Shown here: in pieces, positions 1-8,909 of the stretch
Layout of the letters: each line of letters begins with the position of its first letter
Numbering within the stretch: position 1 is the first letter of the stretch
Source: Sphingobacterium wenxiniae
GTDB taxonomy: Bacteria > Bacteroidota > Bacteroidia > Sphingobacteriales > Sphingobacteriaceae
Direction of reading: 5' to 3'
Assembly: GCF_900116225.1 (NCBI RefSeq)
Contig: NZ_FOZZ01000014.1
Coordinates: 33,495 to 97,494, forward strand
DNA: 64,000 nt
The notes under the pieces: model-generated
What the model saw: only the letters and a program-made list of their open reading frames with translations
Databases searched by the model: none
What the model was told of the DNA's origin: nothing
Program-made: the position numbers and the translations under genes

Positions 1-2619
1 CTGCAAGCCAAAGATTCTATTTTAGTGGATTTTACCCGAGCCAATGAAAACGGGAAGTTTTCCTTGGTAAAGCCAGATTCTTTGTCGTATCTCGTCGTTG
101 TTAGTTATCCAAAGTTTGGGGATTACGTACGTGAAATTACTGAGCAGGGTGAGGTTAGCTTAGGCAAGATAGGATTGACAAGCGTGAGTAATCTCTTAGA
201 GGAGGTGATGGTAACGGGGAAAATTCCTGTGGTTATCAAAGGCGACACGGTAGAATATGATGCATCTAGTTTTGCGGTAGAAAAAAATGCGAAAGTAGAG
301 GACCTGTTAAAAGTATTGCCGGGAATCACGGTAGATGCAAATGGTAAAATTACTGCGCAGGGAAAAACAGTGGAAAAAGTGTTGGTCGACGGAGAAGAGT
401 TTTTCGGTGATGACCCGACATTGGTCACACGTAATCTGCGTTCGGATATGGTGGATAAAGTACAACTTTATGAGAAAAAATCGGAAGAAGCCGAGCGCAC
501 CGGGGTCGATGACGGCGAGCGTATACAGACCCTGAACGTAACGTTGAAAGAGGATGCCAAAAAAGGGATGTTTGGAAAGGCGGAAGCAGGTGGCGGTACG
601 GATGAATTTTATCTGGGGAAACTGGCATTAAACCGATTTAGAGGATCGCAAAAGATTGGGGCTTATGCTATTGGTGCCAATGACGGAACATTAGGCTTGG
701 ATTGGCAGGAGTCAGAAAAATTTGGTATGTCGCAGATGGAAATGTCCGATGATGGCGGTTTCTTTTTCATGGGAAGCGGTCTTGATTATTGGGATGGCAA
801 GGGGCGTCCAAAGGCTTTTAATACCGGGATTAGTTTGACGGATGCATGGAAACAAAATAAGCATAAGTTAAACGCTAGTTATAAATATGGAATTATCCAA
901 AATGACATTGAAGAGAGCACTATCTCCCAGAATAACTTAGTTGCCGGACAGATAAACTCTACAAACAACTCGCTGCAAGAGTCTGATAACCGTAAGCATA
1001 GATTCAATGCAAAATACGATTTGAAGGTGGATTCATTGACTACGTTTACCTTAAAATTATCTGCGGATAAGAGCAAAGTGGAGGTGGATAACTTTACAAA
1101 TGCAACAACTTCAGACGAGAATTTCAATTTGATGAATAGTAACGAAAGGACACAAAAATCGATAGCGGACAACTCGAATTTTACGTATGACGGTTATTTG
1201 ACGAGAAAGTTCAATAAGATTGGACGTTCATTATCGCTGCGTGTAGCGGGTAATGTGGCTGAGAACCAAGGTGACGCTTATCTACATTCTACGACTAATT
1301 TTTATGAAAACGGTGATCTCAGTAGAACACAATTAATCGATCAGTATAAAGATATTTCCAGTAAGTCCAATAATCTACGTTCATCCGTAACGTATACAGA
1401 ACCACTGACTAAAAAACTCAATGCTTCTGTGGGATACGAGTTTAATCGCGCGAATACGCATTCGGTAAACAATTCCTACAATAATGATGGGACAGGAAAT
1501 TACAACCAGTTGGATGCGGAATTCAGTAATGATTTTGATTTCAATACGATTCGCAATGCGGCGAACCTTTCTTTCAATTACAAGATGGAAAAGGTAGACA
1601 TTAATTTTACCAATAATTTGCGGAACGATAATCTATTCCAGCGGAATAATTACCAAGATATGGAATTGAGCCGTGACTTCTTGACGTATAACCCGTCTAT
1701 GCGGGTGACGTATAATATTAACAAGAATAAAAGGTTAAATTTCAGTTATAATCATTCTAATACGTTACCATCTTTATCGCAGATTCAACCTTTGCGCCAA
1801 AATACGGATCCACTGAATATCATCGTGGGAAATGAAGCATTGACGCCGGCAAGGAATGATAATTTCAGTATGTTTTTCAATAACTATAATATGCTGAAGG
1901 GGAAATATGCTTATGTCAGTGCAAACCTGAGACAGGTTCGAAACTCGATCCAACAGAATGTGATGATTGATGAAGTGACGGGTGTAAGAACATCTTTCTT
2001 TGATAATTTGGATGGTTATGTATCGAACAACCTGAGCTTGTGGGGAGGTGGTGGATTCCCGTTGATTAAGAAACATAAGATTGATGGTGGTTTCGACGTG
2101 GATGGAAGCTACGGTAATTATTATAATTTCATTAATGGTGAACTCAATGAGAATACGAATTTCAATTATTCTGCTGGACTTTCTATCAGAAAAAATACCA
2201 CCAAGAATATTGACTTTCGTGTTAGCTTTCAACCCGGATGGCGGAATATGAAAACCTCCTTACAACCGGAATTCAATAGTTCTGGCTTCACGTACCGAAC
2301 CAATGTCTGGTATAATTGGTACTTGCCGCTCAAAATATCCGTGTATGGAGACCTTTCCTATGACTATGAAGCTCCGACAAAAGCATTTGATGAGAAATTT
2401 GAACGCGTCCTGTTCAAACCGGGCGTGTCTAAAAAATTCTTGAAAGATGAAAGCTTGAGACTCGATTTTTATGTGAACGATATATTCAACCAAAATGTTG
2501 GGTTCAGACGCTTTCAATCAGGAAACGTTATCACCCAGAACACTTATAATACGATTTCCCGTTACTTCATGCTGAAAGTGACCTGGGATTTTACAACGAT
2601 GAAAGGAGGAAGTAACTAA
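1..2619 (+). CDS. TonB-type outer-membrane beta-barrel protein, 5' end outside window
   Basis: The frame is open from base 1, so the start and signal peptide lie upstream; the GTG at 25 is internal. The visible 872 codons begin in the tail of a carboxypeptidase-regulatory-like N-terminal domain. A plug-like segment follows at about residues 80-190, with motifs such as VEKVLVDGEEFFGDDP. The rest is a long series of alternating, Asn/Tyr-rich beta strands ending in an aromatic-rich C terminus, as in TonB-dependent barrels. Barrels of this type are commonly paired with GLPGLI proteins in Bacteroidota, and here the stop TAA overlaps the ATG of such a gene by one base, so the two are translationally coupled. 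The substrate cannot be read from sequence; a role in import or export of a metal or peptide would be a guess. Confidence 0.85.
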   Translation: MQAKDSILVDFTRANENGKFSLVKPDSLSYLVVVSYPKFGDYVREITEQGEVSLGKIGLTSVSNLLEEVMVTGKIPVVIKGDTVEYDASSFAVEKNAKVEDLLKVLPGITVDANGKITAQGKTVEKVLVDGEEFFGDDPTLVTRNLRSDMVDKVQLYEKKSEEAERTGVDDGERIQTLNVTLKEDAKKGMFGKAEAGGGTDEFYLGKLALNRFRGSQKIGAYAIGANDGTLGLDWQESEKFGMSQMEMSDDGGFFFMGSGLDYWDGKGRPKAFNTGISLTDAWKQNKHKLNASYKYGIIQNDIEESTISQNNLVAGQINSTNNSLQESDNRKHRFNAKYDLKVDSLTTFTLKLSADKSKVEVDNFTNATTSDENFNLMNSNERTQKSIADNSNFTYDGYLTRKFNKIGRSLSLRVAGNVAENQGDAYLHSTTNFYENGDLSRTQLIDQYKDISSKSNNLRSSVTYTEPLTKKLNASVGYEFNRANTHSVNNSYNNDGTGNYNQLDAEFSNDFDFNTIRNAANLSFNYKMEKVDINFTNNLRNDNLFQRNNYQDMELSRDFLTYNPSMRVTYNINKNKRLNFSYNHSNTLPSLSQIQPLRQNTDPLNIIVGNEALTPARNDNFSMFFNNYNMLKGKYAYVSANLRQVRNSIQQNVMIDEVTGVRTSFFDNLDGYVSNNLSLWGGGGFPLIKKHKIDGGFDVDGSYGNYYNFINGELNENTNFNYSAGLSIRKNTTKNIDFRVSFQPGWRNMKTSLQPEFNSSGFTYRTNVWYNWYLPLKISVYGDLSYDYEAPTKAFDEKFERVLFKPGVSKKFLKDESLRLDFYVNDIFNQNVGFRRFQSGNVITQNTYNTISRYFMLKVTWDFTTMKGGSN

Positions 2620-3404
2620 TGAAAAGATATATTTATATAATAATTGCTTTGTTGATCACGACAAAGTTGAGCCATGGACAATATGCTTATTTTCCGGTAG
2701 AGGGGAGTATCGAGTACGATAAGACGGTACACGTGAAGAATTTACTAAAGCGCCATATTTCTACTTTGAAGGATGATGCTTTCTCTAAAAAGATATTTGA
2801 AGATATGATAGATAAAGTGAGTGAAACAGCTGTGCTGAAGAAAAAGCTTGCTTTTCGGGGTGAGGAAATGAGCTTGGAAAATGTTGAACAGACACATCCA
2901 CCCATGATAAATAACCTCTTAAGACAAGGCTTGTTGGATTATCAGCAGACTGTTTATCAAAATTTGGAAAAATCTATCTCTAAGTCCAGCTTTGATATAG
3001 GAGGTTCGCCAATTCTGGTACAGGACTCACTTCTAAAGGTAAAGTGGAAAATCACCAACGAGTATAGAAATATTGCAGGTTATGAATGCCGAAGAGCCAA
3101 TGGCGTTACACTGGATTCGGTGTATGTGGTTGCTTTTTATACCGATCAGATCCCGACTTCTGCAGGTCCGGGAACTATTCACGGCTTGCCAGGCATGATT
3201 CTGGGCTTGGTGGTTCCGGAACAACATTACAATATTTATGCTACGAAAGTTGATTTTAGCCAGCCAACCCTAAAAACGAATATTGGAGGGAGAAGAGATA
3301 CGCCGATGACGCGTAAAGAGACACAGGATAAGCTAAAAGAAATATTAGGTAGATGGATGAGTGATCAACAGTTTAATCTGGTGATGGCGGCGATGTTATT
3401 ATAG
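2619..3404 (+). CDS. GLPGLI family protein
   Basis: The protein has 261 residues. A hydrophobic N-terminal signal peptide (about residues 1-21, ending SHGQ) indicates export to the periplasm or surface. The family hallmark appears near residue 189 as GLPGMILGL, preceded by GTIH. GLPGLI proteins are widespread in Bacteroidota and are usually encoded beside a TonB-type barrel, as here with a one-base overlap. Their biochemical function is not established, so the annotation stays at family level. A strong bidirectional terminator follows the gene. Confidence 0.88.
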   Translation: MKRYIYIIIALLITTKLSHGQYAYFPVEGSIEYDKTVHVKNLLKRHISTLKDDAFSKKIFEDMIDKVSETAVLKKKLAFRGEEMSLENVEQTHPPMINNLLRQGLLDYQQTVYQNLEKSISKSSFDIGGSPILVQDSLLKVKWKITNEYRNIAGYECRRANGVTLDSVYVVAFYTDQIPTSAGPGTIHGLPGMILGLVVPEQHYNIYATKVDFSQPTLKTNIGGRRDTPMTRKETQDKLKEILGRWMSDQQFNLVMAAMLL

Positions 3405-3428
3405 AAAGAAGCGTCGATATACCAAATA

Positions 3429-3466
3429 AAAATAGCCGTTGTGATATCACAACGGCTATTTTTATT
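3429..3466. terminator. Rho-independent terminator, probably bidirectional
   Basis: A perfect 17-bp inverted repeat is centred at 3445/3446 (arms 3429-3445 and 3446-3462, core AGCCGTTGTGAT). It is flanked by A-runs on one side and T-runs on the other. It lies between two convergent genes (GLPGLI and the histone-like gene), so it can serve both. Confidence 0.85.
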
Positions 3467-3486
3467 ATATGCAAAAAATCAAAAGA

Positions 3487-3666
3487 CTATTTGCCGTCGT
3501 TTTTCTTAGCTGTTACTTCGTTACGAATTTCTTGCGCTAAAGTTTTGATTTCTTGTAGGCCTTTACGTACACGTGTACCAGCTGCTGAATTACCGTTGTT
3601 GAAGAATTTGTCAGCGTCAGCTTCGATAGAGGCTACTAAGCTTTTTAATTTGTTGTAGTTTTCCAT
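3487..3666 (-). CDS. Histone H1-like (Hc1-type) small protein
   Basis: A 59-residue ORF on the minus strand starts MENYNKLKSLV and ends AKKNDGK. It is Lys/Arg-rich with a short amphipathic helical pattern and contains AAGTRVRKGLQEIK near the middle. This matches the small Hc1-like histone H1 homologues found across Sphingobacteriaceae, which are thought to bind DNA non-specifically. The recognition is from memory of the family, not a search. The gene stands alone between the GLPGLI terminator and an inverted repeat at 3718-3761. A minus-strand TATCTTTA, a near match to the TAnnTTTG -7 element, lies in the right place upstream. Confidence 0.8.
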   Translation of the reverse strand: MENYNKLKSLVASIEADADKFFNNGNSAAGTRVRKGLQEIKTLAQEIRNEVTAKKNDGK

Positions 3667-3717
3667 TTTTAATGATATAATTTTAGTTTCTATTAATTAA
3701 CTGTCCTAAGTTATTAT

Positions 3718-3761
3718 AAAGATACAAAAACAACGAATGAAAGTGCAATTTTTGTATCTTT
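3718..3761. repeat. Inverted repeat with mirrored -7-like arms
   Basis: The arms are 3718-3730 and 3749-3761 (13 bp, AAAGATACAAAAA and its complement), with an 18-base spacer. Each arm reads TATCTTT on one strand, resembling the Bacteroidota -7 promoter element. It sits between the 3' end of the S46 peptidase gene and the 5' end of the histone-like gene, so it may be the peptidase terminator, part of the histone-gene promoter, or both. Confidence 0.5.
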
Positions 3762-3790
3762 ATTAGCAAATAAATTTGATTTTGACGTTT

Positions 3791-5929
3791 TTAATCTACA
3801 ATTTTAAGTTCATCGATGATGTTTTGTGCTCCAGCAAATTTGTCGATGATGAAAAGTACATAACGAATATCGACTGAGATCGTACGCTGTAAAACAGGGT
3901 CAAAAATCACATCGCCAGCCATCGCCTCGATATTACCGTCAAAGGCCAAACCAATCAATTCGCCGTTTCCGTTAAGTACAGGTGAGCCCGAATTACCGCC
4001 TGTAATATCCTGATCGCTTAAGAAATTCACCGGCATATAACCCGCTTTGTCGGCATAGCGTCCGAAGTCTTTCGATTCGTACAATTCCATTAAGCGTTTA
4101 GGCAAATCAAACTCTTCGTCGTTAGGCTTATATTTTGCGATTGTACCTTTCAACGTGGTGTAGTTGTTGACTTTGGCATCGTTGCGTGGGTCAGCAGGTA
4201 AAGCGCGGATACTGCCGTATGTCAAACGCAAAGTGGAATTAGCATCCGGATAATATTTTCCTTTCGGGTTGGACGCTAACACGCCGGCGATGTATTTGCG
4301 GTAAGCTGCTTGGTATTGATCGGTCAAAGCCTCCAATTCCGGACTTTGCTCGCGATACTTGTCCATCAACGATTTGGAGATAAGGTATAAGGGATCGTTT
4401 TCTATGCTCTCCGTACTTGGCGATTGTAAGAAAGCTGTTAATTTATCCTTATCGGCGAAAATGCTTTTCGCAAAGGCTTCTTCAATCTGCTTTTGGAAAT
4501 TATTGTTGTTCTGCGTAGCCAGTTGCTGAATGTACGGTGCTATGTTACCTGCTTTGCTTGCGTACAGGTTCAGCTCAGCGGCCAAAACATCGATCTCCAA
4601 CGGAATATGGATATCCTCAAATGTAGATGAGAATGCATTTTCCAAGTTTGGTTTCATTTCTTGGCGTTTAGCCTCGTTGGCACCTGTATATTGTTTTAAA
4701 GCATTCCCGATGCTATAAGGAAGAGCCGCGTATTGTGATGAACGAATCATGCCGATAAGGTAGTTGTCGTGCAATGCCTTCTCGTTTGTTGTTTGAAAAT
4801 AAGTATTGATGTCTGCCAATACATTGCCGTACTGCGCACGGTTAGCTTTCTTGTTTGCCCATTTCTGGAACTTAGCTTCTTGCTTGCGCTTGGTTTCCGC
4901 AGTACGGTGTTTCGTCAACGCATCAATCATTCCCTGACGATTTTTCCAATAGTTTGCTACACCAGAGTATTTTGATGCATAGTTTAATTTTACTGCTTGG
5001 TCTTTATCCATGTGTTTTTTCATGGCATCCATACCAACTTTAGAAGCTTCTACCCAAGCTGGATAAGCATAATGTACATTTTGATCGATACCTGCGGCAG
5101 GCATCCAGCGATTTGTACGACCGGGATAACCCAAAATCATGGAGAAATCACCTTCCTGGAACCCTTTGATGCTGATAGGCAAAAAGTGTTTAGGTTTTAA
5201 AGGTGTATTTTCTGTGGAATAAGGTGCAGGGTTACCATCTTTGTCACCATAGACACGGAAAACGGAAAAATCCCCGGTATGTCTTGGCCATTCCCAGTTA
5301 TCCGTGTCCCCACCAAATTTACCGATGCTGTTCGGAGGTGTGCCTACCAGGCGTACATCGCTGTAATCCTGATACACAAAATAATAATACTCATTGCCGT
5401 TGTAAAAAGATTTGACGGAAACAACGTATTTTCCACCTTCGCTGTTCTCTTGTTCGATTTTTGCAATCTCCTGATTAATGATTTTCTCACGTTCTTTTTC
5501 GCTCATGTTATCATTGACCAAGCTCAAAATGCGTTTTGAAACATCGTCCATGCGTACGAAAAAACGTACGTAAAGTGATTTTGGCTTTAGCTCTTCGCTA
5601 AATGATTTTGCCCAAAAGCCATTTGTTAGATGGTCGTTTTCCGGGGTGGACAATTCCGCAATAGCACCATAACCGCAGTGGTGGTTTGTGAATACAAGTC
5701 CCTGTCCGGAAACGATTTCCGCGGTACATCCCCCATTGAATTGTACAATGGCATCCTTCAATGAAGAATTGTTGATGCTGTAAATTTCTTCGGCTGTCAG
5801 TTGCAAGCCTTTTTTCTGCATATCCGCCTCGTTCAGACGTTTCAAATGCATTAAAAACCACATGCCTTCATCGGCAAATGTGCTCATACTGACTACAGTG
5901 AGTAGTACGAGAATCCATATTTTTTTCAT
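3791..5929 (-). CDS. S46 family dipeptidyl-peptidase, DPP7-like
   Basis: Periplasmic serine exopeptidase that removes dipeptides from oligopeptide N termini. The start MKKIWILV at 5929 was preferred over an in-frame ATG nine codons upstream because it places a normal signal peptide (cleaved near TFADEG) at the N terminus; the product is then 712 residues, normal for S46. The HHCGYGAI motif near the N terminus carries the catalytic His. The nucleophile is in GGNSGSPV at about Ser647. Eighteen residues after this Ser the sequence reads FDGN: Gly at this position is typical of DPP7 (hydrophobic or broad P1), whereas DPP11 has Arg. The subtype is therefore an inference from one residue. The gene is monocistronic and diverges from the DEAD-box gene. 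Confidence 0.92.
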   Translation of the reverse strand: MKKIWILVLLTVVSMSTFADEGMWFLMHLKRLNEADMQKKGLQLTAEEIYSINNSSLKDAIVQFNGGCTAEIVSGQGLVFTNHHCGYGAIAELSTPENDHLTNGFWAKSFSEELKPKSLYVRFFVRMDDVSKRILSLVNDNMSEKEREKIINQEIAKIEQENSEGGKYVVSVKSFYNGNEYYYFVYQDYSDVRLVGTPPNSIGKFGGDTDNWEWPRHTGDFSVFRVYGDKDGNPAPYSTENTPLKPKHFLPISIKGFQEGDFSMILGYPGRTNRWMPAAGIDQNVHYAYPAWVEASKVGMDAMKKHMDKDQAVKLNYASKYSGVANYWKNRQGMIDALTKHRTAETKRKQEAKFQKWANKKANRAQYGNVLADINTYFQTTNEKALHDNYLIGMIRSSQYAALPYSIGNALKQYTGANEAKRQEMKPNLENAFSSTFEDIHIPLEIDVLAAELNLYASKAGNIAPYIQQLATQNNNNFQKQIEEAFAKSIFADKDKLTAFLQSPSTESIENDPLYLISKSLMDKYREQSPELEALTDQYQAAYRKYIAGVLASNPKGKYYPDANSTLRLTYGSIRALPADPRNDAKVNNYTTLKGTIAKYKPNDEEFDLPKRLMELYESKDFGRYADKAGYMPVNFLSDQDITGGNSGSPVLNGNGELIGLAFDGNIEAMAGDVIFDPVLQRTISVDIRYVLFIIDKFAGAQNIIDELKIVD

Positions 5930-6047
5930 GTTCAACCTTAATTTAGTGATACGCAAAGTTGATTTATTTATTGCATATCTGCAAATAAGCCAATTGTCAA
6001 ATTCATCAATATGTAAATCATGCCAACATGAAGTGGATGCTTTTCCC

Positions 6048-6055
6048 TATCTTTG
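6048..6055 (+). promoter_or_regulatory. -7 element TAtcTTTG of the DEAD-box gene
   Basis: TATCTTTG matches the Bacteroidota sigma-ABfr -7 consensus TAnnTTTG. It ends only four bases before the chosen ATG, so initiation the usual few bases downstream would give an almost leaderless mRNA. No clear TTG -33 box is seen. Confidence 0.5.
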
Positions 6056-6059
6056 TCCA

Positions 6060-7370
6060 ATGGCATCATTTGAAGATTTCAAGTTCAATAAACAGATACT
6101 GAATGCAATAGCAGAAGCGGGTTATGAAACGCCTACGGAGATACAGCAGAAAGCAATAACACCTATTCTTGCCGGACAGGATGTAATGGGTATAGCGCAG
6201 ACGGGAACGGGTAAAACGGCAGCTTTCGTATTGCCAATGCTCATGAAGCTGAAATATGCGCAAGGCAATGACCCAAGGGCTTTGATTCTTTCCCCGACGA
6301 GAGAATTGGCGATGCAAATTGAAGAGAATATTCGTTTGTTTTCCACCTATTTAGATCTGCGTACTGTGGTTCTATACGGTGGTCTAGGTCCTAAGACCCA
6401 AAAAGAGCAATTAGCAGCGGGCTGTGATATCATCGTGGCCACTCCCGGTAGGTTTTTGGATCTCTATCTGGAAGGCGACATCCATACCAAATCACTGAAA
6501 TTCCTAGTAATGGATGAGGCGGACAAAATGATGGATATGGGCTTTATTTCCAAAATACACCGTATTTTAGAAATTGTACCGCGCAAACGTCAGAATCTAT
6601 TGTTTTCAGCGACTATGAGTGAATTGGTTCGGAAGATTTCGGGTGATTTTTTGGCATTCCCAACTGTGGTGGAAGTCACGGAACAGGCTACTCCTGCAAA
6701 GACGGTCTCACAAACGTTATACTTTGTGCCTAATCTGAAAACAAAATTGAATTTATTGCAGCACCTCTTGAAAGATGATGAGTCCTTCAATAGGTTGATC
6801 GTGTTTTGCAAAACAAGGGCTGTAGCAGACAATGTTTTTCGCTTTCTCGAACGTAAGTATGGCGAAGAGAATGTGCGTGTTATTCATGCCAATAAAGGAC
6901 AGAATACGCGTATCAATTCCATCAATGCTTTTAAAGAGGGAAATATCCGGATTTTAGTAGCTACAGATGTAGCAGCACGAGGACTGGATGTGTCTAATGT
7001 CAGCCATGTATTCAACTTTGATGTGCCGATAGTTACGGAGGATTATGTACACCGTATAGGTCGTACAGGCCGTGCTTTTAATAATGGCGATGCGATTACT
7101 TTCTGTAATCCGGCAGAGGAATATTACCTCAAAAAAATTGAAAAGCTTATTCGCCAATCTATTCCTGTAGCGGAAGTTCCGGAGGATGTGTTTGTCGAGA
7201 AAACCGGTTTTGAAGAGCGGCAAGAGATTGCACGGGAAATAGATGCTCAAAAGCGCCGTGAAAATCCAGACTTTAAAGGAGCGTTTCACGAGAAAAAGTA
7301 TGCCCCGAAACCAACACAGAAAAACAATAAGGGGCGGAAACCGACCTCGAAAAAAACAAAAAGACGCTAA
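6060..7370 (+). CDS. DEAD-box ATP-dependent RNA helicase
   Basis: 436 residues from the start MASFEDFKFN, chosen because helicase homology begins there; the longer frame from 5862 runs back into the divergent peptidase gene and its extra 66 residues look non-coding. Motifs in order: Q motif (GYETPTEIQQKAI), Walker A AQTGTGKT, PTRELA, VMDEAD near residue 151, LFSATM, then HRIGRTGR near 331. The C-terminal tail is short and strongly basic, as in RhlE/CsdA-like helicases that remodel RNA during ribosome assembly or in the cold. The exact physiological role is not readable. The small membrane-protein gene follows after two bases. Confidence 0.95.
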   Translation: MASFEDFKFNKQILNAIAEAGYETPTEIQQKAITPILAGQDVMGIAQTGTGKTAAFVLPMLMKLKYAQGNDPRALILSPTRELAMQIEENIRLFSTYLDLRTVVLYGGLGPKTQKEQLAAGCDIIVATPGRFLDLYLEGDIHTKSLKFLVMDEADKMMDMGFISKIHRILEIVPRKRQNLLFSATMSELVRKISGDFLAFPTVVEVTEQATPAKTVSQTLYFVPNLKTKLNLLQHLLKDDESFNRLIVFCKTRAVADNVFRFLERKYGEENVRVIHANKGQNTRINSINAFKEGNIRILVATDVAARGLDVSNVSHVFNFDVPIVTEDYVHRIGRTGRAFNNGDAITFCNPAEEYYLKKIEKLIRQSIPVAEVPEDVFVEKTGFEERQEIAREIDAQKRRENPDFKGAFHEKKYAPKPTQKNNKGRKPTSKKTKRR

Positions 7371-7372
7371 GC

Positions 7373-7618
7373 ATGAAACTGACACCCTTAAATATCGTGT
7401 TGGCCTGTTTTTTGGCTTGGTGCGTTTCTGAATGGGGCAACGATCAGTTGCAAATGACCTGGTGGGCTATCTTATTGATGGTCGTGCTGCTAATTGTATG
7501 TGATTTGCTGTTTCGAATCGTGCTGAAAGATTTTAAGCGCCTATGGATGGGGCAGATTGGTTTTGTGTTGATTGCGGGGATATTAATGGTCGTGATACGC
7601 GTGATGATTTATAAATAG
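7373..7618 (+). CDS. Small membrane protein, unknown function
   Basis: 81 residues with about three hydrophobic stretches (roughly residues 6-20, 30-50 and 58-78) separated by short charged loops, suggesting an inner-membrane protein. Its start lies two bases after the helicase stop, so it is probably translated from the same mRNA. I recognise no family motif. No enzymatic or transport function is proposed. Confidence 0.65.
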   Translation: MKLTPLNIVLACFLAWCVSEWGNDQLQMTWWAILLMVVLLIVCDLLFRIVLKDFKRLWMGQIGFVLIAGILMVVIRVMIYK

Positions 7619-7672
7619 AGCTTAGAGCAATAGGCTGTAGGCAATAAGCTTTAAGCCACAAACTTTAAAAAT

Positions 7673-8023
7673 ATGAAAACAGCAGAAATAAAACTTAATG
7701 TAACATTGGATGAGCAGAACATCCCGGAAAGCATAGACTGGTCATCTACTGATGGTGAAACATCGGAAGAGATGCCATCTAAAGCGATGTTCCTGTCTTT
7801 GTGGGATGCGCAGTATAAGAACTCCTTACGTATAGATTTGTGGACGAAAGATATGCCTTATGATGAAATGAAGCGTTTCTTCTACGAGACCTTGCAAACC
7901 TTAGGTGATTCGTTTCTACGCGCATCAGGGGGAGATCCGATGGCAGAAAAAGTAATTGGTGATCTACGTGATTATTGTGCGCATTTCGCTGATAAGATGG
8001 AGGTATTGGAAACTGGAGATTAG
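7673..8023 (+). CDS. gldC: GldC-family gliding motility-associated protein
   Basis: 116 residues. The N terminus MKTAEIKLNVTLDE, the following IPESIDWSSTDG and the overall length match GldC. In Flavobacterium GldC is a soluble accessory protein of gliding. Many non-gliding Bacteroidota, including sphingobacteria, keep the gene, so its presence does not show motility. The rest of the gld set is not in this window. The intergenic DNA before and after carries short degenerate repeats (for example ACTGGAAATTGG) of the kind that often litter such genomes. Confidence 0.82.
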   Translation: MKTAEIKLNVTLDEQNIPESIDWSSTDGETSEEMPSKAMFLSLWDAQYKNSLRIDLWTKDMPYDEMKRFFYETLQTLGDSFLRASGGDPMAEKVIGDLRDYCAHFADKMEVLETGD

Positions 8024-8092
8024 AGGACTGGAAACTGGAAATTGGACCAGGACTTACTACTTACAACTTACTACTGATAACTTTAAAAAACG

Positions 8093-8503
8093 ATGAACTA
8101 CTTTTTAGTAAAATCAGAACCATTCAAATATAGCTGGGAGCAGTTTAATAAGGATGGACAAACCTTTTGGGACGGTGTGCGCAATTATCAGGCTAGGAAC
8201 AATCTGAAGGCGATGAAAGAAGGTGACTTGGTGTTGTTTTATCATAGCAATGAAGGGAAAGAGGTTGTTGGTGTGGCTAAAGTTGTGAAAGAATTTTACC
8301 AAGACCCAACCACCGAAGATCCGAAATGGGTTGCGGTGGATTTAGCACCTGTAGAAACTTTCAAAACACCGGTTACTTTGGAGACGATTAAAGCTGATGA
8401 ATTTTTGCAGGATATAGCTCTGGTTCGTCAAGGCCGACTTTCTGTAATGCCACTGAAACCCGAAGAATTTGACCGAATAATTGAGTTAGGTAATAACGCC
8501 TAA
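8093..8503 (+). CDS. EVE domain-containing protein
   Basis: 136 residues, the whole length of a single EVE domain (PUA-like fold). Characteristic segments are MNYFLVKSEP at the start, FWDGVRNYQARN, and MKEGDLVLFYHS. EVE domains bind modified nucleobases such as 5-methylcytosine in DNA or modified RNA; which ligand this one binds is unknown. The gene is followed at once by a hairpin at 8511-8534. Confidence 0.9.
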   Translation: MNYFLVKSEPFKYSWEQFNKDGQTFWDGVRNYQARNNLKAMKEGDLVLFYHSNEGKEVVGVAKVVKEFYQDPTTEDPKWVAVDLAPVETFKTPVTLETIKADEFLQDIALVRQGRLSVMPLKPEEFDRIIELGNNA

Positions 8504-8510
8504 AAAATAT

Positions 8511-8534
8511 GGAACAGGCCAATTGGTCTGTTCC
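8511..8534 (+). terminator. Hairpin after the EVE-domain gene
   Basis: GGAACAGGCC, then AATT, then GGTCTGTTCC gives a 10-bp stem (one G-U pair). It starts seven bases after the stop codon. There is no clean T-run after it, so it may be a weak terminator or an mRNA-stabilising 3' end. Its right arm runs into the repeated element at 8531. Confidence 0.5.
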
Positions 8535-8582
8535 CTCCTTCATTCCCCCCTTGTATATCCAAAAATAGCCTAAAAGGCACAG
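8531..8582 (+). repeat. Copy C of a ~52-bp recurring element
   Basis: It begins TTCCCTCCTTCATTCCCCCC and continues with an AAAATAGCC block. It matches copy A (11318-11369) over its first ~35 bases and copy B (15381-15432) more weakly. See the finding on the shared element. Confidence 0.55.
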
Positions 8583-8909
8583 TTGTCCGATTTTTTTGAC
8601 CTGGGATATGATCAATCATTAATAGGTCTATTTCATCATCTATGACGATATAGCTATATTCATGCATGAGGTGTGGATCTTTAGGGTTAAATACAATGTT
8701 GTTGTTACATTTTGTGTGTTTTGTTAAAAAAATAGTACAAATAACCTGCACGTAGGGCGTGTGTTAGCTGTTTTTTCTGCCATTTTTTATTTCAGGAGCA
8801 TCGTTTGTCTATTTGTGTTTGTGGATAGAGTTAATCGTCTCTATATTAGTCTTATGGAAATATGCAAGTTGCTTGTCATGTTACCATACGAATCTTAAAA
8901 CAGAACGAT
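8583..8909. other. Non-coding stretch before the prolyl oligopeptidase gene
   Basis: AT-rich and without a convincing gene. A minus-strand open frame covering 8500-8751 contains a receiver-like string (YIVIDDEIDLL), but it overlaps the repeated element and lacks the rest of a receiver domain, so it is not called. The promoter of the downstream gene must lie here, but no clear TAnnTTTG box stands out. Confidence 0.4.

Noticed and set aside
5862..6059. Longer N terminus of the DEAD-box helicase
   Set aside because: It overlaps the divergent peptidase start, and the extra 66 residues show no helicase homology; the -7 box at 6048 also lies inside it.
7619..8092. Direct repeats such as ACTGGAAATTGG and GCAATAGGCTGTAGG
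   Set aside because: Short degenerate intergenic motifs of low complexity, with no clear structure or regulatory role.
8500..8751. Minus-strand ORF with a receiver-like string (YIVIDDEIDLL)
   Set aside because: It overlaps the recurring element at 8531 and has none of the later receiver motifs (phospho-Asp and Lys), so it is most likely chance or decayed sequence.
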